This document shows positions 36,040 to 46,751 of a DNA stretch of 64,000 nt, piece after piece. Position numbers and translations under genes: made by a program. Position 1 is the stretch's first letter, and each line of letters starts with the position of its first letter. The stretch is from Sphingomonas oligoaromativorans (GTDB lineage Bacteria > Pseudomonadota > Alphaproteobacteria > Sphingomonadales > Sphingomonadaceae), in contig NZ_JAASQK010000011.1 of assembly GCF_011762195.1 (NCBI RefSeq), forward strand, positions 1 to 64,000, in the 5' to 3' direction. The notes beneath the pieces are model-generated. The model made no database searches, was not told where the DNA came from, and saw nothing but the letters and a program-made list of their open reading frames with translations.

Positions 36040-36208
36040 GGAAACGATCCTCCTGTTCGCTTTCTTTCCGACCTGCCCCCGATTGCAGGACATGTGCCGA
36101 GGACGGCCCAAGCGCGACGGTGGAAAGCCCCGAGGGAGATCCCGCCGCCAGACGCCTTATCGCCCCGACCAGCCGGGCAGGATGAGCCCTCAGACGACGG
36201 AATAGCCA

Positions 36209-36224
36209 CTGATCGGACGATCAG
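36209..36224. promoter_or_regulatory. Inverted repeat CTGATC-GGAC-GATCAG
   Basis: Perfect 6-base arms with a 4-base spacer, about 170 bases upstream of the first Fap-like gene. The size suits a LuxR-type dimer site, but this is unproven. Confidence 0.35.
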
Positions 36225-36231
36225 GGCGGCC

Positions 36232-36247
36232 TCCCCCCATTTGGGGG
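36232..36247. promoter_or_regulatory. G/C-tract inverted repeat CCCCCCATTTGGGGGG
   Basis: Perfect 7-base arms with a 2-base spacer just beyond the preceding repeat. It could be an operator or a transcript hairpin near a 5' end. No T-run follows. Confidence 0.35.
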
Positions 36248-36595
36248 GAAAGCACCGCGCAACACACGGGAACGATGGGATTTATCGGAGCGCCCTCACC
36301 CTTCGCCACGGGGTGCCCATGCCCGAAGGGGAGGAGTCCGCGCGACCGTGGGCAAACCGAACGCATATCGCTCCGCCCCGCTTCGTAGCCCGATCGGATA
36401 AAGCCCTACTCCCCACGGGCATCGCGATATCGATCCGATGATCCGGCTTCTTACACGCTCTGGCTCACCGAATCGCCACGTTCCGTGCCAATGCGGTGAA
36501 GGCGGGTGTGGAAATTCCGGCGCCGGTCGCGCCCACGTCACCGCGGGCGTTCAGATGCATGGGTTCGACCATGCACACAGGAGAGGTGGGGCCAC

Positions 36596-37720
36596 ATGCA
36601 GGTGCCGAACATCAGCGCCCCGGCGCGACGGATGGCGATCCCCCCGGCCAGGCCGTTCCGGCTGCCCGAAGCCCCCTCTGCCGAAACGGGGATGGACGAC
36701 GATTTCGACTGGGCGATACAGGCCCTCCGGTCCGGCAGCGGCGCCGGTTTCGCGCTGATCCTCGCACGGGGGGCCGGCCATGACACGCACCGGCTGCTCG
36801 CGCTCGATGGCCTGCCGGTCGCGCGCGCGGCGGCGCTGCTCGACGACATCGCAGACCGGCTGCCCACTCCCTCCGCCCGCCCGCAATCCGTCGAGGAAAG
36901 CTGGCTCGATCCCGGCGTGCCCGACATCGCCCGCCTCTTTCACATCACCCAGCAGCCGGATTGCGCGATCAGCCTCGTCCTCGGCTTCCCGGTGCCGCCC
37001 AAGGGATCGGCGATGCGGCGGACGCTGGCGCTGGGGAAGCTGCTGCTTCCCTGCGTCGCCCGCTTCGCCGCGATGCGCGATGCGCTGGCGCGCGAGCATC
37101 GGCTCGCCCACGGGCTCCGCAACGCGCTGGATCATGTGAATGCCGGCATCGGCATCATCTCTCCGTCCAAGCATGTCGCGTTCGCCAACCTCGCCTTGCG
37201 CGAGATCATCGACGAGCATGACGGCCTGCGCGCGAGCGGCGAGTCCGTCACCGCCACCTCGCTCAGGGACGCGGTGCGCCTTCAGGTGAGCCTCGACCAT
37301 ATCCTCGCCACGCACGACGCGGACGGGGCCGATCACGCGCTGATGCTCGCGCTGCCCCGCCAGCCGGGCCGGCCTCCGCTGATGGCGGCGGTCCTCCCGT
37401 CGGGCATGGACGGCGATGGCGAGGCCTCCGCCATTCTGTTCGCGATCCGGCCGGAGGGCGATCTTTCCGGCGCGCTGGCGCCGATCTGCCGGCTGAACGG
37501 GCTCTCGCCGGTGGAGACCCGGCTCGCCTGCTGCCTCACCATGGGCAAGACGCTCGCCGAGACGGCGCGGATGATGCGGATCAAGCAGCAGACCGCCCGT
37601 GCCTATCTCCGCCAGATCTTCCAGAAGACCGGCACCAACCGGCAGGCGGATCTCGTGCGGATGATGATGAGCAATCTGCTGCCCTTCTTCGGGCGCACCA
37701 AGGTCGAGGCGATCGTCTGA
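36596..37720 (+). CDS. LuxR/FixJ-type helix-turn-helix regulator beside the Fap-like operon
   Basis: A 374-residue regulator with a PAS-like central segment (NALDHVNAGIGIISPSKHVAFANLALREIID) and a C-terminal GerE/LuxR helix-turn-helix (LNGLSPVETRLACCLTMGKT, AETARMMRIKQQTARAYLRQIFQKTGTNRQADLV). ATG 36596 is preceded by GGAGAGG at 9 bases. This layout is frequent in sphingomonad regulators of unknown signal. Being divergent from the amyloid operon suggests it controls it; that is inference from position. Confidence 0.8.
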   Translation: MQVPNISAPARRMAIPPARPFRLPEAPSAETGMDDDFDWAIQALRSGSGAGFALILARGAGHDTHRLLALDGLPVARAAALLDDIADRLPTPSARPQSVEESWLDPGVPDIARLFHITQQPDCAISLVLGFPVPPKGSAMRRTLALGKLLLPCVARFAAMRDALAREHRLAHGLRNALDHVNAGIGIISPSKHVAFANLALREIIDEHDGLRASGESVTATSLRDAVRLQVSLDHILATHDADGADHALMLALPRQPGRPPLMAAVLPSGMDGDGEASAILFAIRPEGDLSGALAPICRLNGLSPVETRLACCLTMGKTLAETARMMRIKQQTARAYLRQIFQKTGTNRQADLVRMMMSNLLPFFGRTKVEAIV

Positions 37721-37731
37721 GCCCGCGCGGC

Positions 37732-37875
37732 TCAGCTCATCATCATCGCCACGGTCAGCAGGATCAGCCCGACCATCACCGCGATGGCTGCGAGGCTGAC
37801 GACCGTCACCACCTCGACGCGCTCGACCTCGATGCTGCGCCACAGGTCCATTTCGACATCGTCCCGATACCGCAT
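37732..37875 (-). CDS. Small single-pass membrane protein (47 residues)
   Basis: A 47-residue protein, MRYRDDVEMDLWRSIEVER followed by one hydrophobic helix (VVTVVSLAAIAVMVGLILLTVAMMM). AAGGA lies 6 bases before ATG 37875, which supports this start over longer options. The charged N-terminal half and C-terminal membrane anchor suggest a small regulatory or scaffold protein. It is convergent with the LuxR gene, 11 bases from its stop. Confidence 0.55.
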   Translation of the reverse strand: MRYRDDVEMDLWRSIEVERVEVVTVVSLAAIAVMVGLILLTVAMMMS

Positions 37876-38020
37876 GATCCGTCCTTCACCGACAGGCTTC
37901 CCCGCCTTCGGGGCCGTCATAGGTGCGACCGGGCCGGGCCGTCTTGAACGGCCCGCCCCTCCCTTGAAGCAATTCCGCACCGAACCGACGGCCCCGCTGG
38001 CAAGGCTCCCGGACGGAGCG

Positions 38021-38275
38021 TCACTTGCCGCTGATGTTCAGCCCCAGCTTCGCCCATTCCTGCTGCGAGTGGCATTCGTGGCGCGGGACGTTCGAGCCGG
38101 TCAGGCTATGCGTCCAGCAATATTGGCCGGTTTCGGCATTATAGGTGATGGTGCTGCCGTCGCTGAGTTCGACGCGGTGCTGCGTGGAGGCGTGCGCGAG
38201 GGCGGGCGCCGCGGCGGCGGTGGCGAACAGCAGTTCGAACGCGGCACAGGCGGCAAGGCGAGCGGAAGCTTTCAT
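38021..38275 (-). CDS. Small secreted protein
   Basis: An 84-residue protein with a signal peptide (LAACAAFELLFATAAAAPALA) and a short mature part (DGSTITYNAETGQYCWTHSL, HECHSQQEWAKLGLNISGK) with two cysteines and a HEC motif. It resembles small periplasmic proteins common in sphingomonads. Function is unknown. Confidence 0.6.
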   Translation of the reverse strand: MKASARLAACAAFELLFATAAAAPALAHASTQHRVELSDGSTITYNAETGQYCWTHSLTGSNVPRHECHSQQEWAKLGLNISGK

Positions 38276-38549
38276 GGCGTCATCCCTTCGAGAAACCGTG
38301 TGAGCGGGCCGTGGATCGGCGCGCGTCCCATCCTTTGCACGGGGTGTGCCAGTCTGCCGGAAGGCCCGGATTGCGCGGTTTCGGCGCCACGAGGCCTGTT
38401 TGCCTCTGGCGGATTTCACCGAGGATTGGCATGGATCGCCAAGGCTCGGACAGTTTCGCCGGATGTCTCCTTTCGGGGACTTGTTCCGGCGATGGTTCAA
38501 GTCCGCTTGCCGGAGAGCGCAGGCATTGTCAGTCTGAAATCCCGGATGG

Positions 38550-41348
<2,799 letters not shown>

Positions 41349-41437
41349 TTAGCCAGAGCGGCTTTGTGGGATAATGAAGAAAATGAGGACAATAGTCGTG
41401 CGTGGATCGTTCAAATGACCGGCATGGCGCAAACCGC

Positions 41438-41809
41438 TCAAGGCTCGCTCCCCAAGCCGTATCGCTCATCGAATATCGCCTGCGCCCTGCGGACATCCTG
41501 CGCGTGCTCGGCCGTCCAGGCATTGAGCGCCGCAAACGGCTTATCCAGCGATCGCCCCAAGGGCGTCACCACATATTCCACGCCGGGCGGCGAGCTGTCG
41601 ATGAGCCGGCGTTCGACGATCCCGTTACGCTCCAGACGCCGAAGGCACTGGGTCAGCGTCTTCTGCGCGATGTTCGACACCGTGCGCCTGAGCTGGTTGA
41701 AGCGGAGCGAGCCGCCGGCGGCGCAGATCGCCCCCAGTACGAGGATGCTCCAGCGATCGGCGATCTGATCGAGCAGGAGACGATCGAAATCGCTGCCATC
41801 GGGTTTCAT
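41438..41809 (-). CDS. HxlR-family transcriptional regulator
   Basis: A 123-residue winged-helix protein with the HxlR signature DRWSILVLGAICAAGGSLRFNQLRR and QKTLTQCLRRLERNGIVERR, then EYVVTPLGRSL. The redox-sensing Cys near the N-terminus found in HypR/YodB-type members is missing; the Cys residues present lie in the helices. It is divergent from the Gfo/Idh/MocA gene, with TTACGCC repeated twice (41852, 41871) in the region between, a possible binding site. Confidence 0.82.
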   Translation of the reverse strand: MKPDGSDFDRLLLDQIADRWSILVLGAICAAGGSLRFNQLRRTVSNIAQKTLTQCLRRLERNGIVERRLIDSSPPGVEYVVTPLGRSLDKPFAALNAWTAEHAQDVRRAQAIFDERYGLGSEP

Positions 41810-41925
41810 CGCGCCATGCCACTCTCGGGAGGTTGCCTTCAGGATACCTGGTTACGCCAAAGTGCATTCTTTACGCCGGGTAACGAAAGGATATTTGGGC
41901 TGCCGATCAAGCAGAAGGTGGTTCC
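41810..41925. promoter_or_regulatory. Divergent region with paired TTACGCC repeats
   Basis: TTACGCC occurs at 41852-41858 and 41871-41877, 19 bases apart on the same face of the helix, and GGTTAC/GTAACG arms flank them. HxlR-type regulators bind direct or inverted repeats, so this is a plausible target for the neighbouring regulator. Confidence 0.35.
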
Positions 41926-43038
41926 ATGCGGAAAATCGGTGTCGGCATCATCGGGGCGAGCCCCTTGCGTCCGGGCTGGGCGGTGGCGGCTCATCTTCCG
42001 GCGCTGGCCCATTTGCCGGATTATGAATTGCGCGCGGTCGCGACCTCCAGCGAGGCATCGGCGAAGGCCGCCGGAGAGGCCTATGGCGCGCCGGCAACCA
42101 GCGAAGCATCCGCGCTGATCGCCAGGCCGGACGTCGATCTGGTGGTGGTGACGGTGAAGCTCGCCCACCACCACACGCTCGTCTCGGAGGCGTTCGCGGC
42201 GGGCAAGATGGTCATGTCCGAATGGCCGCTCGGCGTCGATATCGCGGAGGCGACCGATCTGGCCGGGCAGGCCGCGCGGACCGGCCTCGGCAACCTGATC
42301 GGCCTGCAGGGGCGGATGGCGCCCTCGATCCGCCATGCCCGCGATCTCGTCCGGCAAGGCTATGTCGGCAAGGTGCTGGGCACGACGATCGTCGGTTCCG
42401 GCATCGCATGGACGGCCAAGAGCGACAGCGCGCACGCCTATATGTTCGACGCGGCGAGCAATGCGTCCCTGCTGTCCGTCCCCGTCATGCACGCGCTCGA
42501 CGCGCTGCAATTCGTGCTGGGCGATCTGGCCGATGTCCGGGCGGTGAGCGCGGTTCGCAATCCCACGATCCGGCTTGTCGATACCGGCGAAGAGATCGCC
42601 TCCACCACGCCGGATCATCTCGCCATCGCCGGAAGGCTGGAGAGCGGAGCCGTGGCGTCGATCTTCTATCGGGGCGGCACGTCGCGCGGCGAGAATTTCC
42701 GATGGGAGATCAACGGCAGCGAGGGCGATCTGCTGCTGACCTCGCCGATCGGGAACATGCAGGTTCTGGCACCGAGCCTGTTCGGCGGGCGCGGCGAGGA
42801 CACCGACGTCACGCCTCTTCCGATCCCGACCGCCCATGCGCCATTCACCACGCCGATAGACGGACCGGCCGCGAACGTGGCCCGCCTTTACGCGGCCTTC
42901 GCGCAAGACATCCGGCGCGGTGCGCCCGCCATGACGGCGCCGGATTTCGCACATGCGTTGCGCCTCCACAAAACGCTCGATCGCATCGGCCGAGCCGCCG
43001 TCAGCGGCGGCACGCAAATGCTCGGCGACGAGGGCTGA
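41926..43038 (+). CDS. Gfo/Idh/MocA oxidoreductase, Gal80-like
   Basis: A 370-residue NAD(P)-dependent oxidoreductase-type protein. The Rossmann start is IGVGIIGASPLRPGWAVAAHLPAL, and the central motif reads KMVMSEWPLGV where catalytic members carry an EKP lysine. The C-terminal domain has SVPVMHALDALQFVLGDL and FRWEINGSEGDLLLTSP. Loss of the lysine and the EWPLG phrase are seen in Gal80-like members, which may be regulatory or use another substrate. ATG 41926 begins 116 bases from the HxlR gene. Confidence 0.8.
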   Translation: MRKIGVGIIGASPLRPGWAVAAHLPALAHLPDYELRAVATSSEASAKAAGEAYGAPATSEASALIARPDVDLVVVTVKLAHHHTLVSEAFAAGKMVMSEWPLGVDIAEATDLAGQAARTGLGNLIGLQGRMAPSIRHARDLVRQGYVGKVLGTTIVGSGIAWTAKSDSAHAYMFDAASNASLLSVPVMHALDALQFVLGDLADVRAVSAVRNPTIRLVDTGEEIASTTPDHLAIAGRLESGAVASIFYRGGTSRGENFRWEINGSEGDLLLTSPIGNMQVLAPSLFGGRGEDTDVTPLPIPTAHAPFTTPIDGPAANVARLYAAFAQDIRRGAPAMTAPDFAHALRLHKTLDRIGRAAVSGGTQMLGDEG

Positions 43039-43059
43039 CCGTGATGGGCGGCGCCCGGT

Positions 43060-43956
43060 TCACCCCCGTGGCAATCCCGCCAGTCTCGTGGCCATTTCAT
43101 CCAGGAAAACCCGCGTTTTCAACGGAAGATGCCGTGCGGAGGGGTAGAGCGCCACCACCGGGCTTTGGCCTCCATCCCATTGGGGCAGCAGGCGTTCGAG
43201 AAGCCCCGCCTGCATGTCTCCCACCACATCGAGCTCGGATTTCAGCATGATCCCCATGCCGGCAAGGGCCCAGTCATGGACCACGTCGCCATTATCGGCG
43301 TGGAGGCGTGCCATCGCCTCGATGTCCACCTGTTCGCCGTCCAGGCCGGTCAGCCGCCATGGCAGCGTGGCGTCGCCATAGCGCAGAAAAGCATGGCCCT
43401 GCATCTCCATGGGGGTGGAAGGGCGCCCGGCGCGATCGAGATACGCCGGCGAGGCGACCAGAATGCGGCGATTGTCGGCCAGCTTGCGCATCATCGCCGA
43501 GCTGTCCGCCGGAAGGCCGATACGGATCGTCGCGTCGATCCCCTCGCCCACCAGATCGACCAGCCGATCATCGAGCAGCAGCGACGCCGAAAGCCGGGGA
43601 TAGCGCGTCACCAGCGTGGCCAGCGCTGGCGCGACATGCCGGCGCCCGAACGCGACAGGCGCGCTGATGCGCAACCTGCCGACCGGCTCGTCACGCCCGC
43701 TGGCCAGCCGCTCCTCGCCGACCGCGATCGCATCGAGCGCGCGCTCGATATCGACCAGCAGTCTCGCGCCCTCCTCGGTCGGAGAGAGGGCGCGCGTGGT
43801 ACGGTTGATGAGTCGCGTGCCCGTCCGCCGCTCCAGGGTCGCCAGCCGCTTGCTCACGACGGTGAGCGCCACGCCAAGGCTGCGCGCAGCGGCGGACAGG
43901 CTGCCACGGTGGAGGATTTCACGGAACGTCTTCAGTTCGTTGAGATCGTCCAACAT
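43060..43956 (-). CDS. LysR-type transcriptional regulator
   Basis: A 298-residue LysR regulator. The helix-turn-helix is LNELKTFREILHRGSLSAAARSLGVALTVVSKRLATLERRTGTRLINRTTRALSPTEEG in its first 65 residues, read as several short motifs. The effector domain runs from about 90 (GRLRISAPVAFGRRHVAPAL). ATG 43956 with GGAG 6 bases before is chosen over a GTG at 43968. It is divergent from the SDR/SnoaL pair, which it probably regulates. Confidence 0.85.
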   Translation of the reverse strand: MLDDLNELKTFREILHRGSLSAAARSLGVALTVVSKRLATLERRTGTRLINRTTRALSPTEEGARLLVDIERALDAIAVGEERLASGRDEPVGRLRISAPVAFGRRHVAPALATLVTRYPRLSASLLLDDRLVDLVGEGIDATIRIGLPADSSAMMRKLADNRRILVASPAYLDRAGRPSTPMEMQGHAFLRYGDATLPWRLTGLDGEQVDIEAMARLHADNGDVVHDWALAGMGIMLKSELDVVGDMQAGLLERLLPQWDGGQSPVVALYPSARHLPLKTRVFLDEMATRLAGLPRG

Positions 43957-44009
43957 CCCACTCTCCACTGCCGTTCAACAGTATGTCGATCCTTTGATGG
44001 CTTATCGTT

Positions 44010-44026
44010 TCCTCAGCAAGAGAGGA
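44010..44026. promoter_or_regulatory. Short inverted repeat TCCTC-N7-GAGGA in LysR/SDR divergent region
   Basis: Five-base arms around 7 bases, midway between the LysR gene and the SDR gene. LysR sites are typically short imperfect dyads of this spacing, so it is a reasonable candidate with low confidence. Confidence 0.35.
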
Positions 44027-44127
44027 TATTCCGGTCATCAGGGTGGGACGACGCCGGTCTATCACCGCGTCTCGCCCAGCCTCACCGCCCTGCCCGGATC
44101 GGCAGCCTGATTTCAGGAGTGATGACC

Positions 44128-44826
44128 ATGAAGACCCATCTCAGCGGACAGCGTGTTCTGATCGTCGGCGCCGGCGGCGGCATCGGCCGGGCGACGGCGG
44201 AGGCGTTCAGGGCCGCCGGCGCCTATGTGGTGGCGACCGGCCGCGATACGACGAAGCTGGAAGGCGTGGGCAGCGAGATCGCCACGCTCGACTTCCTCGA
44301 CAATGACGCGGTGGAGGCCTTCTTCGCCGACACCGCCCCCTTCGATCATGTCGTCGTGACGGCCGCCGCGACCAAATCCGGCCCGGTCGGGGGACTGGCC
44401 CTGGATGCCGCCAAGGCATCGATGGAGAGCAAGTTCTGGGGCGCCTATCGCATCGCCCGCGCCGCGAAGATCAACGAAGGCGGCTCGCTCACCTTCGTCT
44501 CGGGCTTCCTCTCCCACCGCCCGAGCCCGATGTCGGTGTTGCAGGGCGCCATCAACGCGGCACTGGATGCGCTGGCGCGTGGCCTCGCGCTGGAGAAGGC
44601 GCCGGTCCGCGTCAACACGGTCTCGCCCGGGCTGATCGATACGCCGCTCTGGTCCGGCATGGTCGCCATCGATCGCGAGGGCATGTTCGAGCGCACCGCG
44701 GCGAAGCTCCCGGCGCGGCGCGTCGGCCAGCCGGAGGATATCGCCGACGCCATCCTGTTCGTCGCCACCAATCGCTTCGCCACCGGTTCGACCGTCACGG
44801 TCGACGGCGGCGGCACCATCGCCTGA
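44128..44826 (+). CDS. SDR-family protein lacking the YxxxK motif
   Basis: A 232-residue Rossmann protein. The cofactor loop GAGGGIGRATAEAF (14-27), TATGRDTTKLEG-like region and C-terminal VTVDGGGTI are classical SDR, and Ser125 (FVSGF) sits where the catalytic Ser does. The catalytic Tyr and Lys positions read Leu138 and Ile142/Asn143 (SVLQGAINAALDALARG), so normal SDR chemistry looks impossible. Start ATG 44128 has AGGAG 8 bases before. It is followed 11 bases later by a SnoaL-like gene. Confidence 0.8.
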   Translation: MKTHLSGQRVLIVGAGGGIGRATAEAFRAAGAYVVATGRDTTKLEGVGSEIATLDFLDNDAVEAFFADTAPFDHVVVTAAATKSGPVGGLALDAAKASMESKFWGAYRIARAAKINEGGSLTFVSGFLSHRPSPMSVLQGAINAALDALARGLALEKAPVRVNTVSPGLIDTPLWSGMVAIDREGMFERTAAKLPARRVGQPEDIADAILFVATNRFATGSTVTVDGGGTIA

Positions 44827-44837
44827 GGAGCCGGATC

Positions 44838-45386
44838 ATGCGCATCCTTCTTTTCTCCGCCCTTGCCCTGGCCGTCGCCACGCCCGCCATCGCGGCGCAG
44901 GTGAACGACGCGACCGCGCTCGCCATGGCGAAGCCGCGCGAACTGATCGTCGCCCCCGACATCTCCGCCGCGCGTCGGGCCGCGCTGCTGAAGCCGGTGG
45001 ACGCCTTCTACGGTTTCTGGATCAACGGCAGCCCGAAGCTGCTCGGCGAGGCGCTGTCGCCGAAGTTCATCGACCACACGCTTCCCGCCGGCCGGCCGCA
45101 GGGGCCAAGCGGCCCGGCAACGGCGTCCAGAGGCTTTCTCACCGCGGTGCCGGACCTGAAGATGGAGGTGGTGCAGCGCCTCGTCGTCGGTGATCGCATC
45201 GTCTCGCACCTGCGCTTCACCGGGCATTTCACCGGATTCTTCAAGGACGTGCGGGGCAAGGGCCAGCCGATCGACTTCATCGCCACCGACATCCTGCGCG
45301 TGCAGGGCGGCAAAATCACCGACAACTGGCACCTGGAGGATAATCTCACCTTCCTCCAGCAGATCGGCGTGCTGCCCAAATCCTGA
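44838..45386 (+). CDS. Secreted SnoaL-like protein (NTF2 fold)
   Basis: A 182-residue protein with a signal peptide (LLFSALALAVATPAIAA) and an NTF2/SnoaL-like fold: DAFYGFWINGSPKLLGEALS, FIDHTLPAGRPQG, FLTAVPDLKMEV, VSHLRFTGHFTGFF, DILRVQGGKITDNWHLED. SnoaL members include polyketide cyclases and ester cyclases, but many are of unknown function. It is co-directional with the SDR gene. Confidence 0.78.
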   Translation: MRILLFSALALAVATPAIAAQVNDATALAMAKPRELIVAPDISAARRAALLKPVDAFYGFWINGSPKLLGEALSPKFIDHTLPAGRPQGPSGPATASRGFLTAVPDLKMEVVQRLVVGDRIVSHLRFTGHFTGFFKDVRGKGQPIDFIATDILRVQGGKITDNWHLEDNLTFLQQIGVLPKS

Positions 45387-45477
45387 CCGATTTTTTCTCT
45401 CTCCCGCATTATTCGTTCGCGGGATTCACGATCAAAACCGAAATGGCGGTTCATCGCTTTTTGCGTTGTCGACAACT

Positions 45478-45870
45478 TCAGAAATTGGTCGCCGCGCTCT
45501 CCTGCCCCGGTTCATCGATCGTGATCTCGCCGAGCCAATCGCATAGACACATGGATCCGGTACATAATGCAGGCATACCCTCGAGCAGAACTCCGGGCGC
45601 GCCGGGGAACCAGGGCGAGGTTGTCACGGGAATGCAGGGCATCGGCGTCAATACGCCTTCGGCAAGCGCGGTCGCCGTGGCGACTTCCGGGTTGGCCAGA
45701 CTCGAGCACATGCCGAATGACGGAATATTCTCGAGCGGCACAAAATCGAAAATGGTCGCGGCGGGAAGCATGTCCGCGAGCACGGGAACCTCAGGCGGAA
45801 CGATCATCGGCATCGGGGCGGCACCGAAACTGCAGGAAAGCACCGAGCCGAGGCTGACCAACTGAGGCAT
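45478..45870 (-). CDS. PAAR-like spike-tip protein (DUF4280-type) of the eCIS
   Basis: A 130-residue protein of the PAAR-like family, which caps the spike of contractile injection systems. Markers are LGSVLSCSFGAAPMPMIV at the start, IPSFGMCSSLANPEVATATA, GVLTPMPCIPVT, SPWFPGAPGVLLEGMPAL and the terminal GEITIDEPGQ. The repeated Cys/His positions suggest metal binding or disulfides at the tip. It ends the leftward module, opposite in direction to the sheath-to-baseplate operon. It could also carry or anchor a cargo. Family placement is firm. Confidence 0.85.
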   Translation of the reverse strand: MPQLVSLGSVLSCSFGAAPMPMIVPPEVPVLADMLPAATIFDFVPLENIPSFGMCSSLANPEVATATALAEGVLTPMPCIPVTTSPWFPGAPGVLLEGMPALCTGSMCLCDWLGEITIDEPGQESAATNF

Positions 45871-45883
45871 CGGAGACGCCTGC

Positions 45884-46255
45884 CTAGCTGGCTATGATCC
45901 CGCTGAGCGTCAGCGGGTTGCCGGGCGTCAGTATCTGTATCTCCGGCCCGGATGCGGTAGGCCAGGTGATCGTTGCGGCTTCGCCCTTCGCCGACGGCAC
46001 CAGATTGTTCAGCGTGACCGTTGGATCCTCCGCCCCCAAGCTAAGAGCCAGCGACAGCGTACCGTCAAACATCCCGCCGACAGATGTCGCAAACGCCACC
46101 TGATCGGGCCAGACCGCCAGGTTCGTAAATGCACCGACGGCGGTCGTCACCCCCTGGTTGACACCAGGCGCGATGACCGCCTGATCCAGAATAATCTGAA
46201 CCAGGCTGGTCGCCGCAACGCCCCCGGCGAAGTCGATCGTCACCAATGGATTCAC
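45884..46255 (-). CDS. Unknown beta-rich protein, paralogue of the 46289 product
   Basis: A 123-residue protein with no signal peptide, rich in Val, Thr and Gly, probably beta-structured. Its C-terminus AATITWPTASGPEIQILTP then GNPLTLSGI matches the neighbouring gene's VTVTWPTSSG and GDPITLND. It lies 13 bases upstream of the PAAR-like gene in the same operon. It might be a tail decoration or cargo of the eCIS; nothing in the sequence identifies a family. Confidence 0.6.
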   Translation of the reverse strand: MNPLVTIDFAGGVAATSLVQIILDQAVIAPGVNQGVTTAVGAFTNLAVWPDQVAFATSVGGMFDGTLSLALSLGAEDPTVTLNNLVPSAKGEAATITWPTASGPEIQILTPGNPLTLSGIIAS

Positions 46256-46288
46256 CGGGAGATTCCTTATTGCGGGTTCGTCTACGGC

Positions 46289-46648
46289 TTAGTTCGCAAA
46301 GTCGTTCAGCGTGATCGGATCGCCCGATCGGACGGACTGGGTCTGGAGCCCCGACGAGGTCGGCCAGGTCACGGTCACGGTGCCCGCGAAGTTCGTCACC
46401 TCGAGCACCGGCGCTCCACCCGGGGCGTTCACCGGCGTTACAACGTTCGCGTTGAACGAGGTGCCCGACTGGACGTTGAAATTGATCGCGCCGGACGTGA
46501 CGTAGAGCGAAGAAAAGCTGATCGTCCCCGACATTGTCAAGGCGCTGGTCGCATCAAGCGCAAAATTACCAGCCTTAATGATGATCTGCGACGTGTCAGA
46601 CGTCAGCGTGGCATTTTGAAAGCTGATCGTGATTTCGCTCATAGCCAT
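46289..46648 (-). CDS. Unknown beta-rich protein, paralogue of the 45884 product
   Basis: A 119-residue protein whose first codons (MAMSEITISF) follow AAGGA at 7 bases, supporting ATG 46648. It is Ser/Thr/Val/Asn-rich with alternating hydrophobic residues (SALTMSGTISFSSLYVTSGAI), suggesting a small beta-sandwich. Its C-terminal WPTSSG and GDPITLND are shared with the 45884-46255 product, so the two arose by duplication. No signal peptide is present. Function is unknown. Confidence 0.6.
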   Translation of the reverse strand: MAMSEITISFQNATLTSDTSQIIIKAGNFALDATSALTMSGTISFSSLYVTSGAINFNVQSGTSFNANVVTPVNAPGGAPVLEVTNFAGTVTVTWPTSSGLQTQSVRSGDPITLNDFAN

Positions 46649-46751
46649 CAGACATTCCTTTCTCTACACAAACGGAGGCGATGTTTACTGCATATAACCC
46701 CGCGATCGCCTTAGCGCGGATTTGTTGATCCATGATCTCGATTGGACAGGA

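Larger units (their letters stand above)
36040..36595. promoter_or_regulatory. Divergent control region between the Fap-like operon and LuxR regulator
   Basis: No gene is supported in these 556 bases; open frames here have no family look. It contains two short symmetric elements near 36210-36250 (CTGATC-GGAC-GATCAG and CCCCCCA-TT-TGGGGGG) that could bind regulators. A looser inverted repeat, CCCTTCG/CGAAGGG, spans 36299-36330. A good ribosome-binding site precedes each flanking gene. Confidence 0.5.

Noticed and set aside
36028-36441. A 137-residue frame in the amyloid/LuxR divergent region
   Set aside because: No ribosome-binding site, Pro/Arg-rich random-looking composition, and it overlaps the start of the Fap-like operon antisense.
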